A DNA stretch of 64,000 nucleotides from Flavihumibacter fluminis (GTDB taxonomy: Bacteria; Bacteroidota; Bacteroidia; Chitinophagales; Chitinophagaceae), in contig NZ_JAKEVY010000002.1 in the NCBI RefSeq assembly GCF_021491375.1, positions 372,001 through 436,000 on the forward strand, read 5' to 3'. A model generated the notes under the pieces. It searched no databases and was not told the origin of the DNA. It was given only the letters and a program-made list of their open reading frames with translations. Each line of letters begins with the position of its first letter. Position 1 is the first letter of the stretch. Positions 48,305-57,319 of this stretch are shown here, piece by piece. The position numbers were made by a program, and so were the translations under genes.

Positions 48305-49937
48305 ATTTATAAAGAATTCCTTTTGTTACTTTTAATGAAGGTTTTTTCCAATTCGCTTTACGCTGATCAATCACGCCCTGTTCTACTTTCAGATTGATGG
48401 TGTTATTCGTTGCATCCAGTTCAATGATATCATCATCCTGAACCAGTCCGATTAATCCGCCATCATAAGCTTCAGGCGTGATGTGACCGACGACGAATCC
48501 ATGCGTACCACCACTAAAGCGGCCATCTGTAATTAATGCCACGGATTTGCCTAACCCCGCGCCAATGATAGCAGATGTGGGTTTCAGCATTTCCGGCATT
48601 CCCGGTGCACCTTTAGGCCCTACATTTCTGATCACCACAACATCCCCTGCTTTCACGCGACCACTGCTGATGCCATTGATTAATTCAAACTCACCGTCAA
48701 ATACTCTTGCTGGTCCAACAAATTTTTCTCCTTCCTTGCCACTGATCTTGGCAACACTTCCACCTTCAGCGAGATTGCCATAGAGGATCTGAAGATGTCC
48801 GGTTGTTTTCAATGGCGCTTCCAGCGGATAAATGATCTTCTGTGTTTCAAAATCCAGATCCGGAACTTCCGCCAGGTTTTCTGCAATTGTTTTACCTGTT
48901 ACTGTCAAACAATCACCATGTAATAAACCTTTGCTCAATAAATATTTCATTACTGCAGGTACACCTCCATATTGGTGCAGATCCTGCATCAGGTATTTTC
49001 CACTTGGTTTGAAATCTGCGAGTACGGGCGTTTTATCACTTATGGCCTGGATATCATCCTGCGTAAGAGGAACATCCACACTTTTCGCCATCGCAATCAA
49101 ATGCAGCACAGCATTGGTTGATCCACCCAATACCATGATCACCGTAATCGCATTTTCAAATGCTTTGCGGGTCATGATATCACTGGGTTTAATATCTTTT
49201 TCCAGTAATAAACGGATGGCTTTTCCGGCTGCCCGGCACTCATCCTGTTTTTCCTGGCTCAGGGCAGGGTTGGAAGAAGAGTAGGGTAGACTCATGCCGA
49301 GTGCTTCAATCGCGGATGCCATTGTATTCGCAGTATACATACCGCCGCAGGCACCTGCACCCGGACAAGAATGCTGCACAATTCCTTTGAAATCCGCTTC
49401 CGATAATTGTCCCGCGATTTTTTGTCCTAATGCCTCAAATGCAGATACAATATTCAGATCCTGTCCTTTATAATGTCCTGGTGCGATGGTTCCACCATAC
49501 ACCATAATAGAGGGGCGATTCAAACGACCCATCGCAATGATAGAGCCCGGCATATTTTTATCACAACCCGGAACAGTGATCAGGCCATCATAATACTGCG
49601 CACCGCATACTGCTTCAATTGAGTCGGCAATGATATCCCGGCTTACCAATGAATAGCGCATGCCATCTGTTCCATTACTCATGCCATCACTTACGCCAAT
49701 CGTATTGAAAATGAGTCCGACCAGGTTTTCCTGCCAAATACTTTCCTTGATAATCTTCGACAGATCATTCAGGTGCATATTGCAGGTATTGCCATCGTAA
49801 CCCATACTGGCTACGCCCACCTGTGCTTTCGCGAGATCTTCATCTGTTAGTCCGATTCCGTACAACATTGCCTGTGCGGCAGGTTGTGTTGGGTCCTGTG
49901 TGATTGTTCTTGAGTACTTGTTTAACACGTGCGACAT
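48252..49937 (-). CDS. ilvD: Dihydroxy-acid dehydratase
   Basis: About 561 residues; an Fe-S enzyme forming the 2-keto acids of valine and isoleucine. Cluster cysteines are recognisable in [20 protein letters not shown] and [15 protein letters not shown], and the C-terminal [21 protein letters not shown] is diagnostic. The ATG at 49937 is preferred over an upstream in-frame TTG at 49943. It is the first structural gene of ilvDBNCA and starts about 40 bases after the attenuator terminator. The end overlaps ilvB by 53 bases. Confidence 0.97.
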   Translation of the reverse strand: MSHVLNKYSRTITQDPTQPAAQAMLYGIGLTDEDLAKAQVGVASMGYDGNTCNMHLNDLSKIIKESIWQENLVGLIFNTIGVSDGMSNGTDGMRYSLVSRDIIADSIEAVCGAQYYDGLITVPGCDKNMPGSIIAMGRLNRPSIMVYGGTIAPGHYKGQDLNIVSAFEALGQKIAGQLSEADFKGIVQHSCPGAGACGGMYTANTMASAIEALGMSLPYSSSNPALSQEKQDECRAAGKAIRLLLEKDIKPSDIMTRKAFENAITVIMVLGGSTNAVLHLIAMAKSVDVPLTQDDIQAISDKTPVLADFKPSGKYLMQDLHQYGGVPAVMKYLLSKGLLHGDCLTVTGKTIAENLAEVPDLDFETQKIIYPLEAPLKTTGHLQILYGNLAEGGSVAKISGKEGEKFVGPARVFDGEFELINGISSGRVKAGDVVVIRNVGPKGAPGMPEMLKPTSAIIGAGLGKSVALITDGRFSGGTHGFVVGHITPEAYDGGLIGLVQDDDIIELDATNNTINLKVEQGVIDQRKANWKKPSLKVTKGILYKYAKHVKSAAEGCVTDED

Positions 49938-49978
49938 GAGCAAACTGTTGTTTAAAATATTGTTGGTTGTTTTAGGAT

Positions 49979-50015
49979 AAAAAAAACGATCCGCCTTTTT
50001 GGAGGCGGATCGTTT
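49979..50015 (-). terminator. ilv attenuator terminator
   Basis: A perfect 12-bp stem AAACGATCCGCC / GGCGGATCGTTT with an 8-base loop, followed on the mRNA strand by a T-run of about six (eight T counting stem bases, 49986-49979). It lies between the leader peptide stop (50038) and ilvD. Its 5' arm plus loop, CCGCCTCC (50008-50001), is complementary over 8 positions to GGAGGTGG in the leader ORF. Confidence 0.95.
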
Positions 50016-50037
50016 GCAATGCTTTTATGAAACCAGA

Positions 50038-50142
50038 TTACATACTGTTACCACCTCCTGTTATGACAGGAATAATCACCACCACCACAATAATGACTGC
50101 AGCGAAAAGGCGAATAATAGATGTGATAGTAACGTTGTTCAT
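50038..50142 (-). CDS. ilv operon leader peptide
   Basis: A 34-residue ORF that begins MNNVTITSIIRL, has a central run AVIIVVVVIIPVIT (residues 15-28) and ends GGGNSM. It contains eight isoleucines and seven valines, so it senses exactly the end products of the operon, like the E. coli ilvGMEDA leader with its VVVIII run. After the Ile/Val run, a small hairpin CCTGT-CATA-ACAGG (50070-50057) leads into GGAGGTGG (50058-50051), which can pair with the terminator 5' side as an antiterminator. The start has no Shine-Dalgarno site, as usual here. Confidence 0.9.
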   Translation of the reverse strand: MNNVTITSIIRLFAAVIIVVVVIIPVITGGGNSM

Positions 50143-50207
50143 CTGTTCAATGATAAACGAATGTACTAACTACATCGAAACAAAAAAAAGAACTATTGAT
50201 TATTTTT

Positions 50208-51323
50208 TTAAATAATCGTTGACTTCCGCAACTCAATGTTTTCCGGGTGCAGCTCGGTTGGGATCTTGTCCTGCACCAGGTCTGCCACCAGTTCACCAAT
50301 AGTGGAAGTGAAATAAAAATTCATCGGGTCAATGTCTTTTGTTACAAAACCATTGTCCAATGTCCATTGTACTGCTAATCTCACTTTTGTTGCTTCTTCC
50401 TTCAAACCAAAATGGTCCAGCATCATCGCTGCCGATAAGATTGAACCCAATGGGTTGGCAATATCTTTTCCGGCTGCTGCGGGATAAGAACCATGAATCG
50501 GTTCAAACAAAGCTCCTCCATTTCCAATGGAAGCAGAAGGCAATAATCCCAGGGAGCCGGTTAATACACTGGCTTCATCACTGAGAATATCACCAAACAT
50601 GTTTTCTGTAAGGACCACATCAAATTGCGCCGGATTCAGAATGAGCTGCATGGCAGCATTATCAACAAAGAGAAAATCGACGGATACATCCGGGTACTGC
50701 GACTGCATTTCACGCACCAGCTTTCTCCAGAGTCTTGATGTTTCCAGGACATTGGCCTTATCTACGAGGGTTAATTTCTTTTTACGCTGGCGGGCTGCCT
50801 GAAATGCGAGATGGGCGATCCGTTCGATTTCATTCTTCGTATAGGCGCAATCATCAGAGGCCATATTGCCATCAGCTGACAATGTCTTGTTTCCAAAATA
50901 AATACCGCCGGTTAACTCACGGTAAATGATGAAATCTACTCCTTCCAGAATTTTTGCTTTGACAGGTGTGAGATGCTGGAGAGCAGCATAGGTAGTAACC
51001 GGACGTATATTGGCGAAAAGTTGTAAGGATTTACGCAGCTTCAGTAAGCCCTGTTCCGGACGTACTTTGGCATTAGGATCATTATCATATTTAGGATGCC
51101 CGATGGCTCCGAATAAAATAGCATCGCTGTTCAGGCATAATTCGATGGTGCTATCCGGAAGAGGATTACCTGTTTTATCGATTGCATCTGCACCCATCAA
51201 ACCATATTCATAATGAAAATGATGATGAAATTGTGCAGCAACGGCATTCAGCACATGAATGGCCTGCCGGGTTACTTCCGGACCGATTCCATCTCCTGTT
51301 ATAACGGCTATTTTCTTATCCAT
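50208..51323 (-). CDS. leuB: 3-isopropylmalate dehydrogenase
   Basis: A 371-residue NAD-dependent decarboxylating dehydrogenase of leucine synthesis. The N-terminus KIAVITGDGIGPEV, the substrate loop LLKLRKSLQLFANIRPV, the YRELTGGIYFG motif and the metal-binding NMFGDILSDEASVLTGSLGL are intact. It follows leuA by 13 bases. The leuC and leuD genes for the intermediate isomerase are not in the window, so the leucine pathway is split. It ends 66 bases before the ilv leader peptide. Confidence 0.97.
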   Translation of the reverse strand: MDKKIAVITGDGIGPEVTRQAIHVLNAVAAQFHHHFHYEYGLMGADAIDKTGNPLPDSTIELCLNSDAILFGAIGHPKYDNDPNAKVRPEQGLLKLRKSLQLFANIRPVTTYAALQHLTPVKAKILEGVDFIIYRELTGGIYFGNKTLSADGNMASDDCAYTKNEIERIAHLAFQAARQRKKKLTLVDKANVLETSRLWRKLVREMQSQYPDVSVDFLFVDNAAMQLILNPAQFDVVLTENMFGDILSDEASVLTGSLGLLPSASIGNGGALFEPIHGSYPAAAGKDIANPLGSILSAAMMLDHFGLKEEATKVRLAVQWTLDNGFVTKDIDPMNFYFTSTIGELVADLVQDKIPTELHPENIELRKSTII

Positions 51324-51336
51324 TTATTATTGCTGC

Positions 51337-52497
51337 TTATGAAACGGCCAGTGTATGAGCTTTTGCCAGGGTATTCAGGTCCTCATCGCTTACTTCTTTT
51401 TTTGTATCGGCGATTTCAAGGAAACGTGCATATAGTTCATCAATGTCGTTGCGGTTGAACTGATGTCCCAGTTTCTGAAAGCGATAGGCCAGGGCACTGC
51501 GGCCGCTGCGCGCAGTCAGCACAATTTTGGAACTATCTGCTCCTACTTCTTCCGGCGCAATAATTTCATACGTAGTAGTGTCTTTCAGGAATCCGTCCTG
51601 GTGGATACCAGAGGAGTGAGAGAAGGCATTTGCTCCAACAATCGCTTTATTAGGCTGAACCGGCATGCGCATGGTATCTGCTACTTTGCGGCTCATCGGG
51701 TTCAGTTGAGTTGCATTGATTCCGGTGAAGAAACCCATACTACTATGTTGTTTGATGATCATCACCACTTCTTCGAGAGCAGTATTACCTGCTCTTTCAC
51801 CGAGACCGTTGATGGTACATTCGATCTGGCGGGCTCCGGCAATGATACCTGCAATTGAATTGGCAGTGGCAAGACCAAGATCGTTATGACAATGGCAGCT
51901 GAGCACCGCTTTATCCACATTGGGAACATTATTAATCAGGTAAGCGATCTTCTCACCATACTGGTGGGGAAGGCAATACCCGGTAGTATCTGGAATATTA
52001 ACAGTAGTGGCACCTGCTGCGATCACTGCTTCCACCACGCGCGCCAGGTATTCATTATCAGTTCTACCGGCATCCTCTGCATAAAACTCTACATCATCTG
52101 TAAAGTTGCGGGCCCATTTTACACACTGGATGGCACGCTGCAGGATATCTTCCCGGTTGCTGTTGAATTTGGATTTGATATGAAAATCAGAAGTACCGAT
52201 CCCGGTATGGATGCGCTTGCGGGCGGCGGGTTTCAGGGCTTCTGCAGCTACTTCAATGTCTTTCTGCACAGCGCGACTTAATCCGCATACCACTGTTTTT
52301 TTCAGGAGTCTGGCGATCTCATGAACCGCATCAAAATCTCCGGGAGAGGAGATAGGGAAACCTGCTTCAAGTATGTCCACGCCCATGGCTTCCAGTTGGA
52401 GGGCCAGCTCAATTTTTTCAGCTTTATTGAGTTTGCATCCGGGAACCTGTTCGCCATCTCGAAGGGTGGTGTCGAAAATGAAGATTTTTTGATCCAT
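51337..52497 (-). CDS. leuA: 2-isopropylmalate synthase, short form without regulatory domain
   Basis: A 386-residue enzyme that condenses acetyl-CoA with 2-oxoisovalerate. The TIM-barrel motifs are [13 protein letters not shown] (metal aspartate, arginine), [29 protein letters not shown] (metal histidines) and [10 protein letters not shown]; the C-terminal communication part has [11 protein letters not shown]. The LeuA allosteric dimerisation domain of the 520-residue enterobacterial enzyme is absent, as I believe is common in Bacteroidota, so leucine feedback must differ. A homocitrate/citramalate synthase is excluded by the leuB context rather than by sequence alone. A candidate attenuator lies upstream. 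Confidence 0.94.
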   Translation of the reverse strand: MDQKIFIFDTTLRDGEQVPGCKLNKAEKIELALQLEAMGVDILEAGFPISSPGDFDAVHEIARLLKKTVVCGLSRAVQKDIEVAAEALKPAARKRIHTGIGTSDFHIKSKFNSNREDILQRAIQCVKWARNFTDDVEFYAEDAGRTDNEYLARVVEAVIAAGATTVNIPDTTGYCLPHQYGEKIAYLINNVPNVDKAVLSCHCHNDLGLATANSIAGIIAGARQIECTINGLGERAGNTALEEVVMIIKQHSSMGFFTGINATQLNPMSRKVADTMRMPVQPNKAIVGANAFSHSSGIHQDGFLKDTTTYEIIAPEEVGADSSKIVLTARSGRSALAYRFQKLGHQFNRNDIDELYARFLEIADTKKEVSDEDLNTLAKAHTLAVS

Positions 52498-52517
52498 AAA
52501 TCGCGTGTGTTTTAGGT

Positions 52518-52602
52518 AAAAAGGCAGGCACCGTAAGCGGGTTCTGCTTGCTATAAAGCTGCATTACGGCAACCTGCTTTTCGAAAGTACCGATAGGGGC
52601 AT
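52518..52602 (-). promoter_or_regulatory. Candidate leuA leader and terminator-like hairpin
   Basis: On the minus strand a short ORF (52602-52564) encodes MPLSVLSKSRLP with three Leu codons including the rare CTA. Its 3' end forms the 5' arm of a hairpin: GCAGG-CCGTAA (52577-52564) pairs with TTACGG-CCTGC (52536-52524) around a 3x2 internal loop, with an inner GCTT...AAGC stem, followed by CTTTTT. The terminator structure is convincing; the peptide is only weakly leucine-rich. Confidence 0.45.
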
Positions 52603-52702
52603 GCGAAAAGAAATCAAAATGCCTCGTATATTACAGCGCTTAATGCCCCATAAATCGGCTGAAACCCACGCCAGATAAGGATTTAAAATTAGATTAATTA
52701 CG

Positions 52703-54253
52703 ATGCCCAACAGATCCATAGATCCGCTGTTTCAACTGATCAAAACGTTGGAAAAGTCCGAAAAACGGAATTTTAAGCTCTATGTGACCCGGAATACCTC
52801 ATCGGACAACCTGAAAATCATTGAATTATTCGATGCGCTGGACAAGCTGTCGGACTATGATGAAGCCCAGCTGCTCAAAAAAACGCCGGGTATCAAGAAA
52901 CAGCAGTTAAGCAACCTGAAAGCCCATTTATACAAGTCGATTTTATCCAGTTTAAGGCTGATAAAGGATGATCAAAACATTGATATTCAATTACATGAGC
53001 AGATGGGTTACGCCCGCGTGCTCTACAATAAGGGTTTGTATCACCAGAGCCTGAAGATACTGGACAAAATGAAAGACCTTGCCCGGCAACACCACCAGGT
53101 GAGTTTCCTGGTCCAGGCCCTGTTTTTCGAGAAAAAGATCGAGGCCCTTCATATTACCCGAAGCAGTGAGCACCGGGCGCAAAGCCTGGTAAAGGAGTCG
53201 GAGGAAGTGGTAAGCCGGATCAAGGCTATCAACAACAGTTCGAATCTCTCGCTAATGCTGTACGACTGGTATATCCGGCATGGCCATGCCCGGAACCAGC
53301 AGGATGCGGAAGAACTGAATGCCTTCTTCCAGCAGCATATGCCAGAGCGGGTTCGGCAATTCAGGGGATTTTATGAAGAGCTCTATGTAAGCCAGAGTTA
53401 TTGCTGGTACGCCTTCATTCGCCAGGATTACCTGCAATACTACCGATACACTTCCAAGTGGGTTGAATTGTTTCAGCGGCATCCGGATATGATCAAGGTG
53501 GAAACCCTGCAATACATCAAAGGATTGCACAACCTGCTGAGCGCCCATTTTGATTTAAAAAATGAAGAAGGGTTTACTAAAACACTAAAGCAATTTGAGG
53601 AACTGGAACAGACGGAATGGGTGCAGCAAAATGATAATAACCGGATTCAGGCATTCGTGTACCTGCAACAGGGAAAAATTAACCAGTATTTCATGACGGG
53701 CAGGTTTACGGAAGGGTTGACCATTGTGCCGCATCTGGAAGAAAAACTGCAGGAATACCAGTTGCAGTTGGACAGGCACCGGGTCCTGGTTTTTTACTAT
53801 AAAATTGCCTGTCTGTATTTCGGTAGCGGCGATAATGAAAAAGCTATTGATTACCTGCAGAAAATCATCAATTGGAAACTGGATCTGCGAACCGATTTGC
53901 AATGTTATGCACGCCTCCTGCATTTGATTGCACATTATGAACTGGGAAATTTCGACTTGCTGGAATACCTGGTAAAATCCGTGTATCGATTCATGGCGAA
54001 AATGGGTAGTCTGAGTATTGTGGAAGAAGAGATGTTCAGCTTTATCCGGAAATCTTTTCAGTTTGCTGCCGGTGATGAACGACCTGCTTTTCAGCACCTG
54101 CTGGATCGCATCAAACCCTACGAAAATGATCCCCGCGAAACAAGAACCTTTTCCTACCTGGATGTGATCTCCTGGCTGGAAAGTAAAATTGAAGGCGTGC
54201 CGGTTCAGGAAGTGATCAGAAGAAAATACCTGGCAAGTAAGCGCAAGAAATGA
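52703..54253 (+). CDS. Uncharacterised helical-repeat (TPR-like) protein
   Basis: A 516-residue protein I cannot assign to a named family. It has no signal peptide or transmembrane segment. The whole length is predicted helical and has TPR-like pairs, for example ARVLYNKGLYHQSLKILDKM, KIACLYFGSGDNEKAIDYLQ and LLHLIAHYELGNFDLLEYLV. The N-terminus PLFQLIKTLEKSEKRNFKLY and the basic end RRKYLASKRKK stand out. Similar proteins seem to be common and unnamed in Chitinophagaceae. A scaffold role is a guess. It is divergent from leuA, and its 3' end overlaps the convergent desaturase gene by 38 bases. Confidence 0.85.
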   Translation: MPNRSIDPLFQLIKTLEKSEKRNFKLYVTRNTSSDNLKIIELFDALDKLSDYDEAQLLKKTPGIKKQQLSNLKAHLYKSILSSLRLIKDDQNIDIQLHEQMGYARVLYNKGLYHQSLKILDKMKDLARQHHQVSFLVQALFFEKKIEALHITRSSEHRAQSLVKESEEVVSRIKAINNSSNLSLMLYDWYIRHGHARNQQDAEELNAFFQQHMPERVRQFRGFYEELYVSQSYCWYAFIRQDYLQYYRYTSKWVELFQRHPDMIKVETLQYIKGLHNLLSAHFDLKNEEGFTKTLKQFEELEQTEWVQQNDNNRIQAFVYLQQGKINQYFMTGRFTEGLTIVPHLEEKLQEYQLQLDRHRVLVFYYKIACLYFGSGDNEKAIDYLQKIINWKLDLRTDLQCYARLLHLIAHYELGNFDLLEYLVKSVYRFMAKMGSLSIVEEEMFSFIRKSFQFAAGDERPAFQHLLDRIKPYENDPRETRTFSYLDVISWLESKIEGVPVQEVIRRKYLASKRKK

Positions 54254-55319
54254 GCATTTGAGTTGGATTCCCAAGTGATTTAAGCAAACTGAAATGGCCT
54301 TTCAATGCCGCGCCAAAATCGGTTTCGTGGTAAGGTATTCCCTCTAAGCGAAGCGTTTCTTTTATGCGTTTCGTCAATTCCCGGTAATGAATGTGGCAGA
54401 TATTAGGAAATAAATGATGCACGAGATGTGTGTTCAATCCACCACTGAGGTAGTTTAATACTGAGCTGTTGGTGGATGCATCAACCGTAGAATAGATTTG
54501 CCACAATGCCCAGTGATCCTGATTTTTCAAAGCGGATGGAGTGGCTGCTGTGGATGCTGTTTCGTTGATATGCGGAACAATCAATACTAGTAGCATCATC
54601 GCGCCGCAAATGGCCATGCACATGAAACAAAGCAACAATACAATCCACCACTTGTAGGGAAGCACAAACAATGGAATCAGATAACTGATAACCAGGAACT
54701 GCAGTTTTATGTAGATAAGTCGCGGCAGAGAAATGCCGGATGTTTTGCCACGGATACCATCCTGCTTTCTCAACTGCACATACAAAACAAAATCTTTCAC
54801 ATACACGATGTAAATGCCAAATAATCCATACAGGACAGGTGCATACAAATGTTGCAACCGGAAATAATTTCTATACGGATAATTGGCGTGTAATCTTAGC
54901 AAAGGGCTCTCAGCAATATCGGTATCCTGGTGGGGGATGTTGGTATAGATATGATGTGCATGATGATGTTTGATTTCCCAGATGATTTTGCTGATGCCAA
55001 GCAAATTCCAGGAATAACTGAGCAGTTTATTGGTGGTTGCATTCGGAGAAATAGCCTTGTGGGATGCATCATGCGCCAGATTTACAACCAGCAGGGTAGT
55101 GCCTAATATGAAAAGGAAATAAAACAGGAAGGCCAGTCCGATTGACAAGGATCCCCAAACTAACAGTCCTGTATAACCGCCAATCATCAGTATTGCCATA
55201 ACTGCAATCTTGCTCCAGTACTTTTTGTTGGCGTATCGGGTGGTTTTATTTTCTTCAAAAAACTCCCGGACAGTGCTTTTCAGGGTACGGTAAATATGAA
55301 TCTTGTGGTGGGTATTCAT
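54216..55319 (-). CDS. Membrane fatty acid (acyl-CoA type) desaturase
   Basis: About 367 residues with four hydrophobic helices. The three histidine boxes of the di-iron desaturase family are present: HDASHKA, HHHAHHIYTN (as EIKHHHAHH) and LNTHLVHHLFPNICHIHY, the last with the H-x2-HH pattern of front-end/linoleoyl-CoA-like desaturases. The ATG at 55319 (MNTHHKIHIYRTL) is chosen; an open frame continues to 55427 but overlaps the esterase gene. Likely introduces a double bond into membrane acyl chains. The C-terminal codons overlap the convergent TPR-like gene. Confidence 0.9.
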   Translation of the reverse strand: MNTHHKIHIYRTLKSTVREFFEENKTTRYANKKYWSKIAVMAILMIGGYTGLLVWGSLSIGLAFLFYFLFILGTTLLVVNLAHDASHKAISPNATTNKLLSYSWNLLGISKIIWEIKHHHAHHIYTNIPHQDTDIAESPLLRLHANYPYRNYFRLQHLYAPVLYGLFGIYIVYVKDFVLYVQLRKQDGIRGKTSGISLPRLIYIKLQFLVISYLIPLFVLPYKWWIVLLLCFMCMAICGAMMLLVLIVPHINETASTAATPSALKNQDHWALWQIYSTVDASTNSSVLNYLSGGLNTHLVHHLFPNICHIHYRELTKRIKETLRLEGIPYHETDFGAALKGHFSLLKSLGNPTQMLISCAYLPGIFF

Positions 55320-55349
55320 AATGCCGTTTTTAAGGTTAAAATGAAGCTG

Positions 55350-55380
55350 GTTGGATTGGTGTTTAAATTTCTTACCTTTT
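55350..55380 (+). promoter_or_regulatory. Putative esterase promoter
   Basis: GTTG at 55350-55353, 19 bases, then TACCTTTT at 55373-55380; one mismatch in each box from the TTTG-N19-TAnnTTTG consensus. It would give a leader of about 25 bases before the ATG at 55412. Confidence 0.45.
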
Positions 55381-55411
55381 AACTGCTTTACAATCATTAA
55401 ATCTATCTGAT

Positions 55412-56488
55412 ATGAAAAAGAATGCAACGCTTCTTCTGTTCAGTTTATGCCTGCTCTCTTTTTACAGCCAGTCGCAGGGGAGGTTAGAGCGTAAAGAAAT
55501 GAAGGCTGTATCATTGGAAAACAATCCTGCGGGAGAGTCGGCCAATCGAATGGTTTCTGTTTACCTGCCGCCCGGTTATGATAAATCCGGTACGCGGTAT
55601 CCTGTTATCTATTTTCTGCATGGTTTTTCCACATCTGATACAGACATCACAGGGTGGTTTCAACTTCAAAAGATGATGGATAGTGCCATTGCAGCGGGAC
55701 AAACAAGACCTGTTATTGTTGTTGTACCCAACAGTGATACTAAATACAGAGGTAGTTTTTATACCAACTCGGCAGTGGGAAATTGGGCCGATTTTATTAC
55801 GAAGGATCTAGTAAACTGGGTGGATCAGCAATATCGTACACTGCCATCAGCTTCTAATAGAGCCATAACAGGGCATTCAATGGGAGGCAATGGCAGCCTG
55901 AAATTGGCTATGCAAAACCCGCAGGTATTTTCAATGGTATATGCGTTGAGTCCTGCTGTATTAAACTGGCATGGCGATTTCAATTTGAATAATCCAGCCT
56001 TCAAACGGTTATCAAAATTACAGGCAGATTCAAAATTGAAGAATGCGGTGGATAGTATCTATAAAGAAGATAACTGGCAGTCTTTTTATTCCGGCGTTTA
56101 TGCTGCCATGGGAATTGCTTATTCCCCTGATCCAACCAGAAAATCTTTTCCTGTTTTATTGCCGGTTACTTACATCGGTGACAGTGCGGTCTATCATCCC
56201 GAACGAATCAAAAAATGGGAGGATAACTTTCCATATTTTATGATCGAGCGTCATTTGGCTGAATTACGAAAACTAAAAGCAATTAAACTGGATTGGGGCC
56301 GAAATGAAGATTTTGCTCATATTCCGGTTACCGCACTGGCATTCAGCAAGAAGCTGGAAGCCTATGGTATTGAACATGAGGCCGAGGAATACATAGGAGA
56401 TCATGGTAATAGGATTGGCGGATTCCAGGGACGTTTTTTTACTGAAGTACTTCCTTTTTTCGAGCGGAACTGGTCACAAAAGCAGTAA
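55412..56488 (+). CDS. Exported esterase (alpha/beta-hydrolase, esterase D/feruloyl type)
   Basis: A 358-residue exported hydrolase. The signal peptide covers about residues 1-22 (FYSQSQG). The alpha/beta-hydrolase core follows: VSVYLPPGYDKSGTRYPVIY, oxyanion motif FLHGFS, the nucleophile elbow GHSMGG and the late histidine in YIGDHGNRIGG. This is the esterase family of PF00756, which includes feruloyl and acetyl-xylan esterases and mycolyltransferases; the substrate cannot be told. Transcribed alone, divergent from the desaturase. The 3' flank is the second composite repeat element. Confidence 0.88.
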   Translation: MKKNATLLLFSLCLLSFYSQSQGRLERKEMKAVSLENNPAGESANRMVSVYLPPGYDKSGTRYPVIYFLHGFSTSDTDITGWFQLQKMMDSAIAAGQTRPVIVVVPNSDTKYRGSFYTNSAVGNWADFITKDLVNWVDQQYRTLPSASNRAITGHSMGGNGSLKLAMQNPQVFSMVYALSPAVLNWHGDFNLNNPAFKRLSKLQADSKLKNAVDSIYKEDNWQSFYSGVYAAMGIAYSPDPTRKSFPVLLPVTYIGDSAVYHPERIKKWEDNFPYFMIERHLAELRKLKAIKLDWGRNEDFAHIPVTALAFSKKLEAYGIEHEAEEYIGDHGNRIGGFQGRFFTEVLPFFERNWSQKQ

Positions 56489-56559
56489 TTCCTGATTCAA
56501 TTGATTCAATTCCATCGATACATAATCGACTGATAATGCATTCATTAGTAGTTGAATTA

Positions 56560-56755
56560 CGTAGGATGTACGAAGGATGTACGAAGGATGTACGAAGGAT
56601 GACAAGAATTTGATCAGAAAATGGCACTAAAACAGGAAAAACTGGTACTTTATTGATGATTTTGGTTAAAAAAAGCATAAGATGGGAGCTGATTTCAAAA
56701 AATAATCAGCTCAAACAGTAAAATAATCGGCTCAAATTCCCATGAAATCGGCTCA
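56560..56755 (+). repeat. Composite intergenic element, copy 2 (CGAAGGATGTA tandem plus 21-bp-phased AATCGGCTCA array)
   Basis: Four CG(T/A)AGGATG units at 11-bp spacing (56560, 56571, 56582, 56593), then GAATTTGATC (ending 56615), an 88-base spacer, then AATCAGCTCA at 56704 and AATCGGCTCA at 56725 and 56746, each exactly 21 bp apart; a degenerate fourth may begin at 56683. Order, orientation and distances parallel copy 1 at 27781-28034, but the spacer sequences differ. Confidence 0.75.
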
Positions 56756-56758
56756 AAA

Positions 56759-57205
56759 CTAGAGCTCACTTTTCAACCGGGCGTATTTCAATTCCTCTTC
56801 CTCCAGCCAGAATTCCCAGTGCGGGTTCATGAAATCATCGGTTTCATGGATCCAGCGGCCACCGCCAAGAGGAGCAATCAATTCCTTCAGGAAAGATTTG
56901 ATTTCCGATTTGCGCTGCTGAAAAGCAGCCTTACGATCCTGCAGGGCGGTCAGTTCATCATGCACCTGCTTGATAGCCAGGATTTCTGAATCAGTATAGG
57001 TTTTGTCTGATTTCCGCAGTATCAGTTGGTGATACCGGGCTTTTACATTCTTAATATCCTTGTCCAGCGAACCGGCCTTTTTGTCCTGTTCAAACAGTTC
57101 CTGTACCAATACCTTTAAGTCAACCGGCTGGGCAGGGGAGGAAACAGGAGTAGGGTAAATCACAGAGGCAGGGTGGGAACTGGCAATTTTGAGGGCTTCA
57201 GACAT
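56759..57205 (-). CDS. Uncharacterised small coiled-coil protein
   Basis: A 148-residue cytoplasmic protein with a Pro/Ser/Ala-rich N-terminus (about residues 10-27), a charged helical middle likely to be coiled coil (ELFEQDKKAGSLDKDIKNVK to SFLKELIAPL, about 35-112) and a Trp-rich C-terminal segment GGRWIHETDDFMNPHWEFWL. I do not recognise the family. It is divergent from rpoC. The stop codon is 4 bases from the last decamer of the composite repeat. Composition looks coding, and no overlapping gene competes. Confidence 0.65.
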   Translation of the reverse strand: MSEALKIASSHPASVIYPTPVSSPAQPVDLKVLVQELFEQDKKAGSLDKDIKNVKARYHQLILRKSDKTYTDSEILAIKQVHDELTALQDRKAAFQQRKSEIKSFLKELIAPLGGGRWIHETDDFMNPHWEFWLEEEELKYARLKSEL

Positions 57206-57287
57206 AAGATCGGATATTATGCCACTTGAACGTTCAAAAATCCGGCTTGGTATCCTGGCCCGGTCTATTCATCGATTAATTTTATAA

Positions 57288-57319
57288 ATTGACTTTATTG
57301 GATACATTCCTTACCTTTG
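57288..57319 (+). promoter_or_regulatory. rpoC promoter (Bacteroidota housekeeping type)
   Basis: ATTG at 57288-57291, 20 bases, then TACCTTTG at 57312-57319. The -7 box is identical to that of rpoB, as are the flanking bases (TACCTTTGCC in both). It predicts a 5' leader of about 155 bases and independent transcription of rpoC. Confidence 0.75.

Noticed and set aside
50027-50215. 62-codon plus-strand ORF between ilvD and leuB
   Set aside because: It is the reverse strand of the ilv leader peptide and terminator; its Thr-rich run mirrors the GTG/GGT codons of the leader.
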